64,000 bases of DNA, taken from positions 62,001-126,000 of the forward strand of contig NZ_JAZHLI010000003.1 of assembly GCF_036549475.1 (NCBI RefSeq). Direction: 5' to 3'. The translations under genes and the position numbers were made by a program. The DNA is from Aurantimonas sp036549475. Its GTDB lineage: Bacteria; Pseudomonadota; Alphaproteobacteria; Rhizobiales; Rhizobiaceae. Positions 46,160-54,211 of the stretch are shown here, piece after piece (the first letter of the stretch is position 1; each line of letters opens with the position of its first letter). Under the pieces are notes generated by a model, which was given only the letters and a program-made list of their open reading frames with translations, did no database searches and had not been told where the DNA came from.

Positions 46160-47092
46160 TCAGGGGCAGTCGGGCGCGGCCTTCAGGTCGAGACTGGCCA
46201 GGCCGCCGGCCAGCCGGTAGCCATCGAATGTCAGAACCAGATCGTCGGAGACACCGTTTTCGTACAGCGTGTACGCTGTCTGGAAGACCGGCAGGCCGTC
46301 GGCATCGCTGTCGCTGTCATAAAAGGATTCGCTGACCCGCCACGACCGGAGGCCCTCCAGCTGACTGGCCGGTGACGGTTCGGCAGCCGTCTCCGTGATC
46401 TCCGCCGCGTCCCGGTCGCCGCCATCCTCGTCGTCCGTCATGCTCTCGCCGGCACTCTCCCCGACCGCCGGCGCGGAGCCTTCCGTTGCCGGCGCGCCCT
46501 CCCCGGTCTCACCTCCCGCTTCCGACAAGGTTGGCGTGGGCGCGGGACCGATGATCGCCGTGGTGGTGAGCTGCTTCTCCGGCGTGGGGTCGCCGTCATA
46601 GAGCCGCGACTGGACGATCCGTTCGCCGGCCGCTGCGCGCTCGATGAGCGTCAGCGTATGCTGCATCGGAAAAGCGGACAGCGGCACGCTGACCGAGCGG
46701 CTCTCCGGCTCGACCAGCGCCACATGGGTCTGTTGTCCGTCATTGACCGCAGTGCCCCGCACCATCTGCTGCACGGCGCCGTCGACCAGTGTCCGCGTCT
46801 CGAATTCCAGCGTCCCGTCCGCCCGGTTTTCCAGGGTTTGGGTCTGCTGGTCGGTGACGACCAGCTCCTGCTCCTGCTGGAACCGCGCCACGAAGCGATA
46901 CTCGATATCGAAGCTGTCGCAATCGGGTCGTGTGATCTCCACCGCGATCCGCCCCTGCGCATCGACCAGATCGCCGCTGCCGTCCATCGCCAGATCGTAG
47001 GACGCGCGGTGCGGCGCGATCGTCGCGGCAGCCGCCACCGTCGGGACGACGACGAGACCGATCGCGAGATGGGCAACAACATTGGAGCGCAT
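46160..47092 (-). CDS. eipB: EipB-type cell envelope integrity protein (DUF1849)
   Basis: 310 residues. A signal peptide (about 1-23, ending TVAAAAT) directs it to the periplasm. The mature part starts APHRASYDLAMDG and carries the DUF1849 beta-spiral layout of Brucella EipB, including two far-apart cysteines, Cys58 (RPDCDSF) and Cys309 (APDCP), which form a disulfide in that protein. EipB is required for envelope integrity in Brucella. Unusual here is a Ser/Glu/Asp-rich insertion of about 60 residues (about 185-245). No neighbouring gene seems functionally linked. Confidence 0.85.
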   Translation of the reverse strand: MRSNVVAHLAIGLVVVPTVAAAATIAPHRASYDLAMDGSGDLVDAQGRIAVEITRPDCDSFDIEYRFVARFQQEQELVVTDQQTQTLENRADGTLEFETRTLVDGAVQQMVRGTAVNDGQQTHVALVEPESRSVSVPLSAFPMQHTLTLIERAAAGERIVQSRLYDGDPTPEKQLTTTAIIGPAPTPTLSEAGGETGEGAPATEGSAPAVGESAGESMTDDEDGGDRDAAEITETAAEPSPASQLEGLRSWRVSESFYDSDSDADGLPVFQTAYTLYENGVSDDLVLTFDGYRLAGGLASLDLKAAPDCP

Positions 47093-47226
47093 GGAGGACG
47101 ATCTTTCGCTGGGTCGGCGGATGGGCTACGCCTCGGCGGAACGGCGCGCCATTATGGCTTCGGCCTGTCGGAAGATACAGGATCTCCGCGGCGCTCCTAT
47201 CCGTCGAGCTGAAGGAAGACAACAAC

Positions 47227-47694
47227 ATGGCCGATTCCATCGCAAGCCGCCTCGAAGCCGCCGGCGTCACCCTTCCCGAAGCCGCGGCCCCCGCCGCCAA
47301 CTACGTGCCGAGCGTCGTCTATGGCGGCTTGCTGCAGACGTCGGGCCAGTTGCCCCTCGACGGCGGCAAGCTGGCCGTTTCGGGAAAGCTCGGCGCCGGC
47401 GTGTCGCTTGAGGAGGGCCAGAAGGCCGCGCGCCTGTGCGCCATCAACATCCTGGCGCAGGCGAAGTCGGCCGTCTCCGGCGACTGGAGCCGCCTGGGCC
47501 GTCTTCTCAAGCTGACCGTGTTCGTCGCCAGCGATGCCGGGTTCACCGAGCAGCACAAGGTGGCCAACGGCGCGTCGGACTTCCTGGTCGAGATTCTCGG
47601 CGACAACGGTCGCCATGCCCGCTCGGCGGTCGGCGTTCCGGCACTGCCAATGGATGCGGCGGTCGAGATCGAAGCGCTGTTCGAGGTCGCCTGA
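47227..47694 (+). CDS. ridA: RidA/YjgF family protein
   Basis: 155 residues. RidA proteins deaminate reactive enamine/imine intermediates such as 2-aminoacrylate. Family features: the N-terminal Tyr-rich VPSVVYGGLLQTSGQLPLDGGKL, a central Asn/Leu-rich helix, and RHARSAVGVPALPMDAAVEIEALFEV at the end, with the conserved Arg in HARSAVGVPALP. This subgroup (YjgF-like, ~150 residues) has an N-terminal helix absent from E. coli RidA and less certain deaminase activity. Starts after GAAGG. The glycerophosphodiesterase-like gene follows after one base. Confidence 0.9.
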   Translation: MADSIASRLEAAGVTLPEAAAPAANYVPSVVYGGLLQTSGQLPLDGGKLAVSGKLGAGVSLEEGQKAARLCAINILAQAKSAVSGDWSRLGRLLKLTVFVASDAGFTEQHKVANGASDFLVEILGDNGRHARSAVGVPALPMDAAVEIEALFEVA

Positions 47695-47695
47695 C

Positions 47696-48424
47696 ATGAC
47701 CGCCTTCGATAGTGCGCTCGGCTGGCTGACGGCGCGCCCGATAGCCCATCGCGGTCTGCATGATGGCAATGTGGCGGTGCCGGAGAATTCCCTGCCCGCC
47801 GCCCTTGCCGCAATCGCGGCCGGCTACGCCATCGAATGCGACGTCCAGCTGTCGGCCGACGGCACGCCCTTCATCTTCCACGATCACACGCTTGCGCGAC
47901 TGACTGGCCGCGACGCAGACTTCCGCGCCCTCGATGATGCTGCAATCGGCGAGTTGCGGCTCGCCGGCACCGAGGCGCACATCCCGACCGTCGCGGATTT
48001 CCTCGCGGCCATCGCCGGCCAGGTGCCGGTCGTAATGGAGCTGAAGGGCATTGGCCCCGACGAGGACGAGGACTATTTCGCGCGCCTGCATCCGATCCTC
48101 GCCGGTTACAGCGGGGATCTGGCGCTGATGTCCTTCGATCCGTGGCTGATCGACCAGATGCTCGCGGCGCGCCCCGGCCGGCCAATCGGACTGACGGCGA
48201 CCGGCGCCGAACCGGCGGATTTCGCCGCACACAGGAGGGTGTATCAGCGCGGCTGCGACTTCTCTTCCTACGACATCCATCATCTGCCGAACCCGTTCAC
48301 CGAATGGGTACGCGGCAACGGCGCGCCGTTGATCAGCTGGACCGTGCGCACGCAGGCCCAGATCCGCCACAGCCAGGCCCATTGCGACCAGATGACCTTC
48401 GAAGGCATTGCGCCGCAGCAATGA
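47696..48424 (+). CDS. Glycerophosphodiester phosphodiesterase family protein
   Basis: 242 residues of the GDPD TIM barrel. The family motif is IAHRGLHDGNVAVPENS (His and Arg), IECDVQLSADGTPFIFHDHTL (Glu, Asp, His) and PVVMELKG (Glu). These are the metal and catalytic residues that cleave glycerophosphodiesters to glycerol 3-phosphate and an alcohol. No signal peptide is visible, so it should be cytoplasmic. It begins one base after the ridA stop, so the two are co-transcribed. Confidence 0.9.
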   Translation: MTAFDSALGWLTARPIAHRGLHDGNVAVPENSLPAALAAIAAGYAIECDVQLSADGTPFIFHDHTLARLTGRDADFRALDDAAIGELRLAGTEAHIPTVADFLAAIAGQVPVVMELKGIGPDEDEDYFARLHPILAGYSGDLALMSFDPWLIDQMLAARPGRPIGLTATGAEPADFAAHRRVYQRGCDFSSYDIHHLPNPFTEWVRGNGAPLISWTVRTQAQIRHSQAHCDQMTFEGIAPQQ

Positions 48425-48462
48425 TGCCTTGCGCTGATGGGGCACCCGCATAAATCTAGCGC

Positions 48463-49692
48463 ATGACGAACAAGCCAGCCGACGCACCGACCGAGAGCGA
48501 GCAGAGTTTCACGATCCGGGTCGTCGACTCGCTCGGCGGGGTCGATGCGTCGCGCTGGGACGCGCTGGCCACCGAAACGAAGGAAGCCGAGATTGCTTCC
48601 GGCGGTACATCATCACCGGCGCCCAACCCCTTCGTAACGCACGCCTTTCTTTCGGCGCTGGAGGACAGCGGATGCGTCGGCGAAGCAGCCGGCTGGCTGC
48701 CCCAGCATCTGATCCTGGAAGACCCGCAGGGGGACCCGGTCGCCGCGGCCCCCGCCTATCTGAAATCCCACAGCCAGGGCGAATACGTCTTCGATCAGGG
48801 CTGGGCGGATGCGTTCGAGCGCGCCGGCGGCCGGTACTATCCGAAGCTGCAGATGTCGGTGCCCTTCACGCCGGCGACCGGTCCGCGCCTGCTCGTCGGC
48901 AGGGAACCGGGCGCATCGATACGGCGCCAGGCACTGGCCGAGGGCGCCAAGACCTATACGGCGCAGACCGGCATATCGTCGGCTCACGCCACCTTCCTGC
49001 GGCCCGAGGACCGGGACGTCTTGAACAATGCGGGTTGGCTGCACCGGACCGACCAGCAGTTCCACTTCCGCAATCGCGGCTACACCACCTATGACGAATT
49101 CCTGGAGACGCTGGCGTCGCGCAAGCGCAAGGCGCTGCGCAAGGAGCGCCGCGAGGCACTGGCCAACGACATCTCCATCGACTGGCTGACCGGGCGCGAC
49201 CTGACGGAGGCGGCCTGGGACGCCTTCTACGCATTCTACATGGACACTGGCAGCCGCAAATGGGGCCGGCCCTATCTGAACCGCTGCTTCTTCAGCCTCG
49301 TCGGCGAGCGTATGACCGACCGGACCCTGCTCGTCATGGCGTCGCGCAACGGCCGCTACGTCGCCGGCGCGCTGAACTTCATCGGCGCGGACACCATCTA
49401 CGGCCGCAACTGGGGCTGTATCGAGGACCACCCGTTCCTGCATTTCGAGGTCTGCTACCACCAGGCGATCGATTTCGCGATCGCGCGCGGGCTGGCCACC
49501 GTCGAGGCCGGTGCCCAGGGCCAGCACAAGCTGGCGCGCGGCTACGAGCCGGTGACCACCCATTCGGCCCACTGGATTTCCCATCCGGGCCTGCGCCGCG
49601 CCGTGGACGACTATCTCGACGCCGAACGCGCGGAGGTCGCCCATGTGAAGGACGTCCTGGCCGAACACACGCCGTACAAGAAGGGCGAATGA
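48463..49692 (+). CDS. GNAT-like N-acyltransferase family protein (DUF482, FemAB-related)
   Basis: 409 residues, matching the DUF482/peptidogalycan-type family (PF04339) of GNAT-fold proteins: NPFVTHAFLSALEDSG, AAPAYLKSHSQGEYVFD, YYPKLQMSVPFTPATGPRL, RNRGYTTYDEFLETL-type sequence, and FYMDTGSRKWGRPYL. Relatives are annotated as N-acetyltransferases; some have been linked to peptidoglycan or lipid-linked modification, but substrates are not established. It follows the GDPD gene by 38 bases. A terminator-like hairpin follows. Confidence 0.8.
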   Translation: MTNKPADAPTESEQSFTIRVVDSLGGVDASRWDALATETKEAEIASGGTSSPAPNPFVTHAFLSALEDSGCVGEAAGWLPQHLILEDPQGDPVAAAPAYLKSHSQGEYVFDQGWADAFERAGGRYYPKLQMSVPFTPATGPRLLVGREPGASIRRQALAEGAKTYTAQTGISSAHATFLRPEDRDVLNNAGWLHRTDQQFHFRNRGYTTYDEFLETLASRKRKALRKERREALANDISIDWLTGRDLTEAAWDAFYAFYMDTGSRKWGRPYLNRCFFSLVGERMTDRTLLVMASRNGRYVAGALNFIGADTIYGRNWGCIEDHPFLHFEVCYHQAIDFAIARGLATVEAGAQGQHKLARGYEPVTTHSAHWISHPGLRRAVDDYLDAERAEVAHVKDVLAEHTPYKKGE

Positions 49693-49707
49693 CGCTGCAG
49701 GTCATGA

Positions 49708-49753
49708 CTGGAGCGCGATGCGGAAGCGCGCACCAAGGGCGCTCCAGCCTTTT
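49708..49753 (+). terminator. Terminator-like hairpin after the DUF482 gene
   Basis: Perfect 9-base arms (49708-49716 and 49739-49747) enclose a 22-base loop that can itself fold; CC and TTTT follow on the plus strand. It lies 16 bases past the stop. The long loop makes it less certain than a classic terminator. Confidence 0.5.
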
Positions 49754-49831
49754 GAGTCCCCGCATCCGTCGACAATCGCCGCAATCTGCCTATCGTCCGG
49801 ACTGATTCTGATACCGGAGGACGCGAGCACC

Positions 49832-50254
49832 ATGAGCGGCTACGACGACACCAACATCTTCGCCAAGATCCTGCGCGGCGAAATTCCCAGCCAGAAGCTC
49901 TACGAGGACGATTCCGCGCTGGCGATCATGGACGTCATGCCCGAATCGAAGGGCCACTGCCTCGTCCTGCCAAAGGCGGCGTCCCGCAACATCCTCGATG
50001 TGGACGACCGGACGCTGTGCGACGTCATGCCGGTGGTCGCGAAGCTCGCGCGGGCGGTCAAGACGGCGTTCGATGCCGATGGGGTGCGGATCGCCCAGTT
50101 CAACGAGGCGGCGGGCGGGCAGACCGTCTTCCACCTGCATTTCCATGTCGTGCCCATCTATGCCGGCGTGCCGCTGAAGAAGCATACGGAGGGCATGGCC
50201 GATCCGGATATGCTCGCCGAGCAGGCTGCGCTGATCCGCGCCGCGCTCGGCTGA
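49832..50254 (+). CDS. HIT family protein (Hint-like nucleotide hydrolase)
   Basis: 140 residues, single HIT domain. The histidine triad is His101, His103 and His105 in FHLHFHVVP, and the N-terminal NIFAKILRGEIPSQKLYEDD is typical of the Hint/HinT subgroup. Such enzymes hydrolyse adenosine phosphoramidates and related nucleotides. The ATG at 49832 (MSGYDDTNIF) follows a GGAGG with a long gap; the frame is open upstream through the terminator, which rules that out. No close operon partner. Confidence 0.93.
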   Translation: MSGYDDTNIFAKILRGEIPSQKLYEDDSALAIMDVMPESKGHCLVLPKAASRNILDVDDRTLCDVMPVVAKLARAVKTAFDADGVRIAQFNEAAGGQTVFHLHFHVVPIYAGVPLKKHTEGMADPDMLAEQAALIRAALG

Positions 50255-50359
50255 GCCGACGACGACAAAGAGAAGCGCCACGCGCGCCCCAGGCAACGCC
50301 CAGCGCTTTTCACATGTGTAGCAAATCGCCGGAACGTATCCTTTCACGCTCTGCACACG

Positions 50360-50388
50360 AAAAAGGGCCGCCCCGATGGGACGGCCCT
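50360..50388 (-). terminator. Rho-independent terminator of clpA
   Basis: On the minus strand a 7-bp stem (arms 50364-50370 and 50382-50388), with an 11-base loop, is followed by TTTTT. It is 12 bases past the clpA stop, on the side where clpSA converges with the HIT gene. Confidence 0.8.
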
Positions 50389-50399
50389 GGATGTGTCGG

Positions 50400-52859
50400 T
50401 CAGCGCGACTTGCGCGGGACCTTGGGAACGGTCCCTGCCCGTTTGGCGGCCGCGGCGGAACTCGCTCCGCTCGCGCCACCGGTCGGCTCGTCGTCCTCGA
50501 TGTCCGTGCCGTCCGGCGCCACCTTGGCGCGGCGCTTGGCAGCCGGCTTCTTCGGCTTCGGCGGGATCACGTCGGCGATGGCTTCCAGATGCAGCGTCTT
50601 GGAGCCGTCCTCGCCGTCCACGACCGTGACCTTCACGGTCCCGCCGTGCTTGAGCTTTCCGAAGAGCACCTCGTCGGCCAGCGGCTTCTTGATGTGCTCT
50701 TGGATCACCCTGCCCAGCGGCCGCGCGCCCATCGCCTCGTCATAGCCCTTGTCGGCGAGCCAGGTGATCGCATCCGGCGTCAGTTCGAACGTGACACCGC
50801 GCTCCGACAGCTGCGCTTCGAGCTGCATGACGAACTTCTGCACCACCTGGTGGATGACCGGCGTCGGCAGGGAGCCGAACGGGATCGTCGCATCGAGACG
50901 GTTGCGGAATTCCGGCGTGAACAGGCGGTTGATCGCCTCTTCGTCGGCGCCGCTGCGCTTGGAGTGACCGAAACCGATCGTCGCCTTGGCCATCTCCGAC
51001 GCACCCGCATTGGTCGTCATGATCAGGATCACATTGCGGAAATCGATCTGCTTGCCGTTGTGATCGGTCAGCTTGCCGTGGTCCATCACCTGCAGGAGGA
51101 TGTTGAACAGGTCCGGATGTGCCTTCTCGATCTCGTCCAGCAGCAGCACGCAATGGGGATGCTGGTCGACGCCGTCGGTCAGCAGGCCACCCTGGTCGAA
51201 GCCGACATAGCCCGGAGGCGCGCCGATCAGCCGCGAGACCGTGTGGCGCTCCATGTATTCCGACATGTCGAACCGCAGCAGCTCGACGCCGAGGGCCGAC
51301 GCGAGCTGGCGCGCCACTTCGGTCTTGCCGACGCCCGTGGGGCCGGAGAACAGATAGGAGCCGATCGGCTTGTCCGGCTCGCGCAGTCCCGCCCGGGCCA
51401 GCTTGATCGCCGAGGACAGGCCCTCGATGGCCGCATCCTGGCCGTAGACGACCCGCTTGAGCTGCGCATCGAGATGCTCGAGCACCTCCGCGTCGTCCTT
51501 CGACACGGATTTCGGCGGAATTCGCGCCATGGTGGCGACGGTGGCCTCGATCTCCTTGACGCCGATCTGCTTCTTGCGCTTGCCGACGGCCAGCAGCATC
51601 TGCGACGCGCCGGTCTCGTCGATCACGTCGATCGCCTTGTCCGGCAGCTTGCGGTCGTTGATGTAGCGCGCCGACAGTTCCACCGCCGACTTGATCGCCT
51701 CGTTGGTGTATTTGACCCGGTGAAAATCCTCGAAATAGGGCTTCAGGCCCTTCAGGATCGACACGGCGTCGTCGATGGACGGCTCCTTGACGTCGATCTT
51801 CTGGAACCGGCGCACCAGCGCCCGGTCCTTCTCGAAGAACTGCCGGTACTCCTTGTAGGTGGTCGAGCCAATGCAGCGGATGGCGCCCGACGAGAGTGCC
51901 GGCTTCAAAAGGTTCGACGCGTCCATTGCGCCGCCCGACGTCGCGCCGGCGCCGATCACCGTATGGATCTCGTCGATGAACAGGACCGCGCCCGGATACT
52001 CCTCGAGCTCCTTGACGACCTGCTTCAGCCGCTCCTCGAAATCGCCGCGATAGCGGGTACCGGCAAGCAGCGTGCCCATGTCGAGCGAAAAGATGGTCGC
52101 GTCGGCCAGGACGTCCGGCACGTCGCCTTCGACGACCCGCTTGGCGAGGCCCTCGGCGATCGCCGTCTTGCCGACGCCCGGATCACCCACATACAGCGGG
52201 TTGTTCTTCGACCGGCGGCACAGCACCTGGATCGTGCGGTTGATCTCCTCGGCCCGCCCGATCAGCGGGTCGATCTTCCCGTTGCGCGCCTTCTCGTTGA
52301 GATTGCTGCAATAGGCGGTCAGCGCGTCCGGGGCGTTCTTGCGCTTGCCCTCATCATCCTGTCCCACTGTCGACTGCTCATCCTCGGCGCCGCGCAGCGG
52401 TCTGGTCTCGGAGGCGCCGGGGCGCTTGGAGATTCCGTGCGATATGAAGTTCACCGCATCATAGCGCGTCATCTCCTGCTCCTGCAGGAAATACGCGGCA
52501 TGGCTCTCGCGCTCGGCAAATATCGCGACGAGCACGTTGGCGCCGGTCACCTCTTCCCGGCCTGAGGACTGGACATGGATGACCGCCCGCTGGATCACGC
52601 GGTGGAATCCGGCGGTCGGTTTGGAATCCTCGTCATGTCCCGTGACGAGGTTGGAGAGTTCGCTGTCGATGTAGGTCGTCAGGTTCCGGCGCAGGGTGTC
52701 GAGATCGACGCTGCATCCCTGCATCACCGCCGCCGCGTCCTTGTCGTCGAGAAGTGCCAGCAGCAGATGCTCCAGCGTCGCAAATTCCTGTTGTCGATCG
52801 TTGGCGAGCGTCAGGGCCTGATGCAGCGACTTCTCAAGGCTTTGCGAAAATGTCGGCAA
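50400..52859 (-). CDS. clpA: ATP-dependent Clp protease ATP-binding subunit ClpA
   Basis: 819 residues. The N-terminal Clp repeats (about 1-145, MPTFSQSLEKSLHQALTLA) bind ClpS. Two AAA+ modules follow, with Walker A motifs GDPGVGKT and GPTGVGKT. The ClpP-binding loop is ATIGFGHSKRS in the second module. The C-terminal ~60 residues are basic and Ala-rich, probably disordered. It unfolds N-degron and ssrA substrates for ClpP. The start codon is TTG at 52859, preceded by GAGGTGAAGC and placed where all ClpA proteins begin; no ATG fits. It begins 8 bases after the clpS stop. Confidence 0.97.
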   Translation of the reverse strand: MPTFSQSLEKSLHQALTLANDRQQEFATLEHLLLALLDDKDAAAVMQGCSVDLDTLRRNLTTYIDSELSNLVTGHDEDSKPTAGFHRVIQRAVIHVQSSGREEVTGANVLVAIFAERESHAAYFLQEQEMTRYDAVNFISHGISKRPGASETRPLRGAEDEQSTVGQDDEGKRKNAPDALTAYCSNLNEKARNGKIDPLIGRAEEINRTIQVLCRRSKNNPLYVGDPGVGKTAIAEGLAKRVVEGDVPDVLADATIFSLDMGTLLAGTRYRGDFEERLKQVVKELEEYPGAVLFIDEIHTVIGAGATSGGAMDASNLLKPALSSGAIRCIGSTTYKEYRQFFEKDRALVRRFQKIDVKEPSIDDAVSILKGLKPYFEDFHRVKYTNEAIKSAVELSARYINDRKLPDKAIDVIDETGASQMLLAVGKRKKQIGVKEIEATVATMARIPPKSVSKDDAEVLEHLDAQLKRVVYGQDAAIEGLSSAIKLARAGLREPDKPIGSYLFSGPTGVGKTEVARQLASALGVELLRFDMSEYMERHTVSRLIGAPPGYVGFDQGGLLTDGVDQHPHCVLLLDEIEKAHPDLFNILLQVMDHGKLTDHNGKQIDFRNVILIMTTNAGASEMAKATIGFGHSKRSGADEEAINRLFTPEFRNRLDATIPFGSLPTPVIHQVVQKFVMQLEAQLSERGVTFELTPDAITWLADKGYDEAMGARPLGRVIQEHIKKPLADEVLFGKLKHGGTVKVTVVDGEDGSKTLHLEAIADVIPPKPKKPAAKRRAKVAPDGTDIEDDEPTGGASGASSAAAAKRAGTVPKVPRKSR

Positions 52860-52867
52860 GCTTCACC

Positions 52868-53260
52868 TCAGTTCTTTTCCATCACGCATTGCAGCGGATG
52901 CTGGTGCTGGCGAGCGAAATCCATGACCTGGGTCACCTTGGTCTCCGCGACCTCGTAGGTGAACACTCCGCACTCGCCGACACCGTGATTGTGCACATGC
53001 AACATGATTCTGGTGGCCGCCTCGCGGTCCTTCTGGAAGAACCGCTCGAGGACGTGAATGACGAACTCCATCGGAGTGTAATCGTCGTTCAGAAGAAGCA
53101 CTCTGTAAAGGCTCGGCTTCTGGGTCTTGGGTTTCGTCCGCGTGATGACCGAGGTCCCCCGATCGGGGGTCTGATCGTCGTCCTTTCCGGCCTGGGACCG
53201 TACGGCAGAGGCGCCGTGGCCGGAAAACGCGTGCATGCTCAATTCAACCACCTTCGTCAT
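52868..53260 (-). CDS. clpS: ATP-dependent Clp protease adaptor ClpS
   Basis: 130 residues. The adaptor core (about 50-130) has YRVLLLNDDYTPMEFVIHVL, with the Asp pair of the N-degron pocket, then HVHNHGVGECGVFTYEVAETKV. It delivers N-end-rule substrates to ClpA, encoded 8 bases downstream. The N-terminal ~45 residues are polar and probably disordered; the start could also be the ATG at codon 9. It is likely the main ClpS1 copy because it is paired with clpA. Confidence 0.95.
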   Translation of the reverse strand: MTKVVELSMHAFSGHGASAVRSQAGKDDDQTPDRGTSVITRTKPKTQKPSLYRVLLLNDDYTPMEFVIHVLERFFQKDREAATRIMLHVHNHGVGECGVFTYEVAETKVTQVMDFARQHQHPLQCVMEKN

Positions 53261-53370
53261 CGCTTCATATGTATGTGTCGCCGTACGGAATTTAAGGCGT
53301 CAGCCGGCCATGGCAAAGCATGATCGTGCGGCGTCTCGTCCCGGCAGCGCCCGCGCTTGGGCTCAAACGC

Positions 53371-53398
53371 GAAAAGCCCGGCAACGGGCCGGGCTTTC
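53371..53398 (-). terminator. Rho-independent terminator downstream of the phasin gene
   Basis: Perfect 9-base arms (53373-53381 and 53389-53397) with a 7-base loop. The arms end in AAA and TTT so either strand could use it; the minus strand, continuing TTTTCGC, matches the phasin gene 48 bases upstream. Confidence 0.75.
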
Positions 53399-53445
53399 CT
53401 CGCGCAAAATTTGTCGTTACCCGCTGCGCGGGTGACGCTTGCCGA

Positions 53446-53841
53446 TCAGGCCGCCTTGGCGTCGGCGGCCTGCTTGGCGGCCGCCGCCGGCTTGACGGCG
53501 ACAGCGGTCGAGGTGGTGGAAAGCGTCACCATCGACTGTTCGAGCGGCTTATAGGTTTCCTTGGCGACGTCCGAGCAGATCTCGCTCATGCGGGTCGCCT
53601 GGCTCACCCAGCCCTGATAGGCGGTCTTGGCATATTCGTTCTGCAGTGCGATCACCTTGTCCGGCGAGCGCAGCTGGAAGAGCTTTTCCATGAATTCGGC
53701 CTGTTGCTCATAGGCCCGCTTGGCGAATTCGGAAGTCTCCGAAGCGATCTGCTGGAAGCCCTTGGTCATAGCCGAAACGGATTTCAGCGCATTGTCCATC
53801 GCTTCCTTCGAAACTTTGCTGGCGTCTTCATATGCGTGCAT
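53446..53841 (-). CDS. Phasin family protein
   Basis: 131 residues. Helical, with heptad-like sequence and no membrane segment: KEAMDNALKSVSAMTKGFQQIASETSEFAKRAYEQQAEFMEKL matches the phasin_2 family in pattern and length. Phasins coat polyhydroxyalkanoate granules or act as small amphipathic stress proteins; the C terminus is Ala/Lys-rich (about 110-131). I chose the ATG at 53841, which follows GGGAG with 6-base spacing, over one 21 bases upstream. No PHA synthase gene is in the window. A candidate operator lies about 100 bases upstream. Confidence 0.85.
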   Translation of the reverse strand: MHAYEDASKVSKEAMDNALKSVSAMTKGFQQIASETSEFAKRAYEQQAEFMEKLFQLRSPDKVIALQNEYAKTAYQGWVSQATRMSEICSDVAKETYKPLEQSMVTLSTTSTAVAVKPAAAAKQAADAKAA

Positions 53842-54211
53842 CTGGGTCTCCCTCGGTTTCATGGTTTCCGGGAGGACGTCCGTTCAGCCGGAGGCCGCTT
53901 CGCGGCCGGTGGTCCTGGCTGCGCCCCACCCGAATATATTGCACTGCACAATCGGCCGCAAGCGTCGCGAACGACAAAACATGACGTCGGGGAATCTCAC
54001 CTCACTCCTGCCGGGTTTTGTCGTCATGCTCGGCGGAAATCGAAGCGAGTTGGGAACGGTCCGGCAACCATAAACCGATTGGTAAGCCCGCCGGTACTAT
54101 TCTCCTGGTCGACACCCGAGGGGAGCTGTCCGCTGATATTGCACGGCCTTTCAGAGCGCTGCGCGAATATCGACCGGCTTCCACCCATTGCCCGAGCCAG
54201 AGAGTTGCTGC
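53842..54211. other. Intergenic stretch between the phasin and the D,D-carboxypeptidase
   Basis: A 370-base stretch holding divergent promoters for both genes. It contains a 6-bp GGCCGC-TTC-GCGGCC hairpin at 53893-53907 and the near-palindrome at 53939-53951. I see no further gene, RNA or repeat. Confidence 0.6.
53939..53951. promoter_or_regulatory. Near-palindrome upstream of the phasin gene, possible PhaR-type operator
   Basis: TTGCACTGCACAA has the TGC/GCA symmetry described for PhaR-type regulators of phasin genes in alphaproteobacteria. It lies about 100 bases before the phasin ATG. The link to PhaR is by analogy only; no phaR is in the window. Confidence 0.3.

Noticed and set aside
46105..46335. 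Open frame of 76 codons on the plus strand with a good AAGGAGG site ahead of its ATG
   Set aside because: It lies mostly antisense to the end of eipB, its product is Arg-rich and typical of a chance frame, and there is no family support.
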